DNA of 64,000 nucleotides. Source: Syngnathus acus (lineage: Eukaryota > Chordata > Actinopteri > Syngnathiformes > Syngnathidae). A program made the position numbers and the translations under genes. The stretch spans positions 15,552,193 through 15,616,192 of the forward strand of contig NC_051088.1 of NCBI RefSeq assembly GCF_901709675.1, read 5' to 3'. The notes below the pieces were generated by a model. The model saw only the letters and a program-made list of their open reading frames with translations, did not search any database and was not told the origin of the DNA. The stretch's first letter is position 1. Every line of letters starts with the position of its first letter. Of this stretch, positions 61,204 through 64,000 are shown piece after piece.

Positions 61204-61936
61204 CCCGCCAACGCACACACGCACACGACCGCAGCAGGCAGCCGTACACACACATACACACACTCACGCACAAGCACACACAGCCGGGCACTGCAGCGCA
61301 AAGTGGCGATCCTCCTCACACTTCTCTTCATCACCCTCTCAACGTCTTCTTTATCTCACTATCCTCTCTCTCTCTCTCTCTCTCTTTCCTAACCCTCCCT
61401 CACTAAGCTCTGTCCTGTCTATTATCTCTCTTTCATTTCCCCCCTATCAGTCTGTCTATCTTCCTTCAATCTCAAATCTTTCTATCTTCTCATCTCTTAT
61501 TTTCTCCTTCTTATCTCTGTTTGTTTCCCTCACTTGTCGATATCCTCCCCCTCTCCCGTCTCTCTTCCTCTGTCCCCGTATCTATAATGCTGGTAATCCG
61601 TTACAAAGTAACGTGTTACTCCAAAATGTGCCATTTTCAGTCATGGAACAATTACTCATCAAACTCGCGAGACGTTACTATGTAGGAGTATTACCACTTG
61701 AAGGTGATTTTAGTGTTTCATGATGTTCATTTTTCATCTCTCCTTCTTTCTCAATCACCTTTCTCTATTCCATCTCTCTTTCTCTCGCTCTCTCTCTATT
61801 CTACTCTATTCTATCCCTCTCCTTTGTCGCACACACAAGCACAAATATAGTGGCAGTCAGCCAGCGTGCATGAGTGCCCTTCGTGTGTCACCAAGTGATA
61901 AAGGTTATCCTCACTATAGCAGATGTGCTATTTAAG

Positions 61937-61972
<36 letters not shown>

Positions 61973-63440
61973 AAGGTCTTTGAAGATAAAGGCATTATTA
62001 ACAGTGTGCTTATTATTATTTATTGTTTATGTCTATGCTGTATTGTGTGCGTCTCTGTGAAGTGTGTTTTGATCTGAACACAAGCACACTCATTCACCAT
62101 ATTTTGGTCCACGAGTATGCACGTTTGTCCCTCTTATCTTTGGACGGGATTAGATGAAAATAAATGTTTCTTTATTCAACCAAAATGAGAAGAGCGTTGA
62201 TAGACTGCGAGAAACATGTGGCTCACTTTAGTGGGCCACATCATTTTATGCGGTGGACCAGATCTGGCCCCCGGGCCCTCAGTTTGATAGCCGCGGTGTG
62301 AATGATAATAGCGCCTTTAATTTGAGGCACCGACTTAAATGGTTCCGGGGGGAAGTGTGCCAACTATTGAGGCCAGTGGAGCAACTAATTGCGTCTCGAT
62401 GCCTGACAGCTTGTCTTTCTTCTATGCACGTTTAATTAGTTGTAATAATTGAACAGTAAGTAGGTCGCATTGTTACAGCGGTAAAGCTCGTGCACGGTCA
62501 CTTATATTCTTTCTTCAGAGATCTGGTGTGTCCAAAGTCTGGCCAGAGGGCCGTTTGCACAGTTTGTACACGCCGGCTGTATATTTTAATGATCAAATGG
62601 AATCTGGCCTGAATCAAAATGTTCTCGGAAAAAATGTAAATGGTGATATATATGTTCAAATTTGTTTTGTTTTAAATGTTACAAAATATTGCAAATTGTT
62701 TTTTCTTTAAATGTCACCCAAGCTGATTTTTTTTTTTTTTTCTTTTTAATACATTGGTACCTTGAGATATAACATTTCATCATGTTCCACCATTTATGCA
62801 TGAATGTCACTCTGCTTCCTGTTGTTGACACCATCAAGAGTAACTGGGGCTTCAGTGTCTTGCTCAAGGTCACTGTGACATTTTGAACTTTTGTGTGGTA
62901 TCCACTTACTGATCAGAAACCCAAACGTGTTCGGTATAGAACATAAACAAAGGCACCTTGGCGTTCCACTACTTTTGGAGACGACTGTAGGTGTGGTTTT
63001 GCCGAGTCCAAAGGCATGCATGTGAGGCTCATAGGTGAAGCTGCTAAGTAGCAGCTGTTCAGCGGTAAAGCCATCTGTCGGCAAAATGAGCTGTTAGCTT
63101 GGCGTATGGAGCTGCAGCTAATCCTTAGCAAACACATACAAGCTCAAACAAAACAGGGTTACATAAAGGACAACTTGGTTGTGCAGGTCAATGGTATTTA
63201 ACTATAAATTTTGCATTTAAGCTACAATTTTTAGAGAAATTTTTTTCATGTGATAACTCGATTTAGGGTACCTCTATTAAAATCGGGAACGCTTCTGTCA
63301 TTCATTTTTAGTATGTTCACTGGAGTGTTTTCAAGTGTTTGGGGACTGCGGCGCTCCGCTACAAGCCTGCCCATGTTTGGAAGTGGTTGCTTCGCAGTAG
63401 CTTGGATGCTTTTTCAGCTTATCTATTGCTCTCAGCACTA
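61204..63440. other. Upstream region of the NHS-family gene
   Basis: Contains CA-rich sequence at 61220-61290, a (CT)n tract at 61363-61386, pyrimidine-rich DNA to about 61830, a (CA)n tract and a string typical of fish repeats near 62255 (agatctggcccccgggccct). I could not find a canonical NHS first exon encoding the WAVE-homology domain. Confidence 0.5.
61939..61967 (+). repeat. (CA)n microsatellite
   Basis: A pure AC tract of about 29 bp, about 740 bp upstream of the NHS-family start codon. Confidence 0.9.
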
Positions 63441-64000
63441 TCAGAACCATGACAGAATACCTTTGTGCAAAAGGGGGGTGGCCTCCCTCCGTTGGTGCTT
63501 TTTGAAGCTGAAGAATTTGCTCTTGTGCCTCTTGCTAGGCCGGTAGCCGTACTGCGGTGGCACCTCTAGATCCCTGATGAAAGGAGACGGGCCCCGAGGG
63601 GTGTAGATGGGGCGAGGCTCTAGGCTAGGAGGGCACCAGCTAGTCCGTTGCCACTGGCTGAGGGCAGGGCGGGGAACCTGATGGTAGTGCACCGGGTACT
63701 TTCCATGGACTTCAGTAAACAACAGTTTGCCGTGAGTCTCTGAGGGGACACCTGTGTGGACTCGGGCTTGTGGCACGCAGGGCTGGCCGTACCAGGGGTT
63801 GGGATATTGCAGTTGAGATGGGAGGTTTTTTTTGTCACCCGAGGGTGGCCAGCCAACCATCCCGGCATTCTGTCCCCAAATGGCTTCATGGTGTTGGTGG
63901 ATTTTTGCCGTCAGCAGACGTCGCCGAAGGCTGCCCTCTGTCTTGGGCTGAAGCGGGGTGATCTTCCGAGGAAGAAGCTGGTCTTGCTCCTCATCAGGTC
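63441..64000 (-). CDS. Unrecognised gene, 3'-terminal coding exon (runs off right edge)
   Basis: An uninterrupted minus-strand frame runs from the right edge to a TGA at 63441 (about 186 codons). I do not recognise the family. The translated sequence is rich in Pro, Tyr, His, Arg and Lys. It contains ITPLQPKTEGSLRRRLLTAK near its start, repeated PxY/PxP groups (WYGQP, RPIYTPRGPSPF, QYGYRPSKRHKSK) and a very basic tail. No transmembrane segment, zinc finger or enzyme motif is visible. The length of the frame, the non-repetitive composition and the absence of in-frame stops make it more likely coding than chance, but the start and the upstream exons lie outside the window. The complementary strand has only short frames here. 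Confidence 0.45.
   Translation of the reverse strand, partial: PDEEQDQLLPRKITPLQPKTEGSLRRRLLTAKIHQHHEAIWGQNAGMVGWPPSGDKKNLPSQLQYPNPWYGQPCVPQARVHTGVPSETHGKLLFTEVHGKYPVHYHQVPRPALSQWQRTSWCPPSLEPRPIYTPRGPSPFIRDLEVPPQYGYRPSKRHKSKFFSFKKHQRREATPLLHKGILSWF

Noticed and set aside
60974-61723. Plus-strand frame of 249 codons
   Set aside because: It runs antisense over the NHS-family first exons and continues into CA- and CT-rich simple sequence; the low-complexity peptide is not protein-like.

Overview
This is a eukaryotic window that looks like a compact teleost fish genome. The coding sequence is split into many short GT-AG exons. I joined exons by hand for nine recognisable vertebrate genes, and in all nine the reading frame closes. 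Introns are short: a 26-exon eIF5B gene fits in 8.4 kb. Intergenic DNA is rich in microsatellites and in dispersed repeats of fish type. I cannot name the species. I see no prokaryotic, plasmid, phage or CRISPR features and no intact transposon or retroviral gene.

Layout. (1) 244-10021 (+): 3' two-thirds of a kalirin/Trio-family RhoGEF, from within the first DH domain to a stop after the second SH3. (2) 15020-18987 (+): complete bco2-type carotenoid oxygenase. (3) 20192-28640 (-): complete eif5b, tail-to-tail with bco2. (4) 29375-30899 (-): lipt1. (5) 32701-33488 (+): C1orf115 (RDD1) homologue, head-to-head with lipt1. (6) 34282-38401 (+): SLC22-family transporter of the atypical SLC22A17/23/31 kind. 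(7) 39069-43337 (-): sh3yl1, tail-to-tail with the transporter. (8) 48323-52125 (-): ALK/LTK ligand (alkal2 type). (9) 54676-61203 (-): Nance-Horan-syndrome (NHS) family gene starting from a short alternative first exon. (10) 63441 to the right edge (-): 3' end of an unrecognised gene.

The genes are not an operon or pathway. They are neighbours by ancestry: LIPT1-EIF5B and ALKAL2-SH3YL1 are also neighbours in human (2q11.2 and 2p25.3). The shared themes are only loose: actin and Rho signalling (kalirin, sh3yl1, NHS family) and mitochondrial metabolism (lipt1, BCO2).

I did not find a previously undescribed biological system. The best leads are a kalirin gene with no room for its kinase module before the next gene, an sh3yl1 start codon split by an intron, three coding exons in lipt1, an SLC22 protein with a reduced N-terminus, an NHS-family gene whose only visible start lacks the WAVE-homology exon, an unrecognised terminal exon at the right edge, and a 20-bp exact match upstream of both sh3yl1 and alkal.
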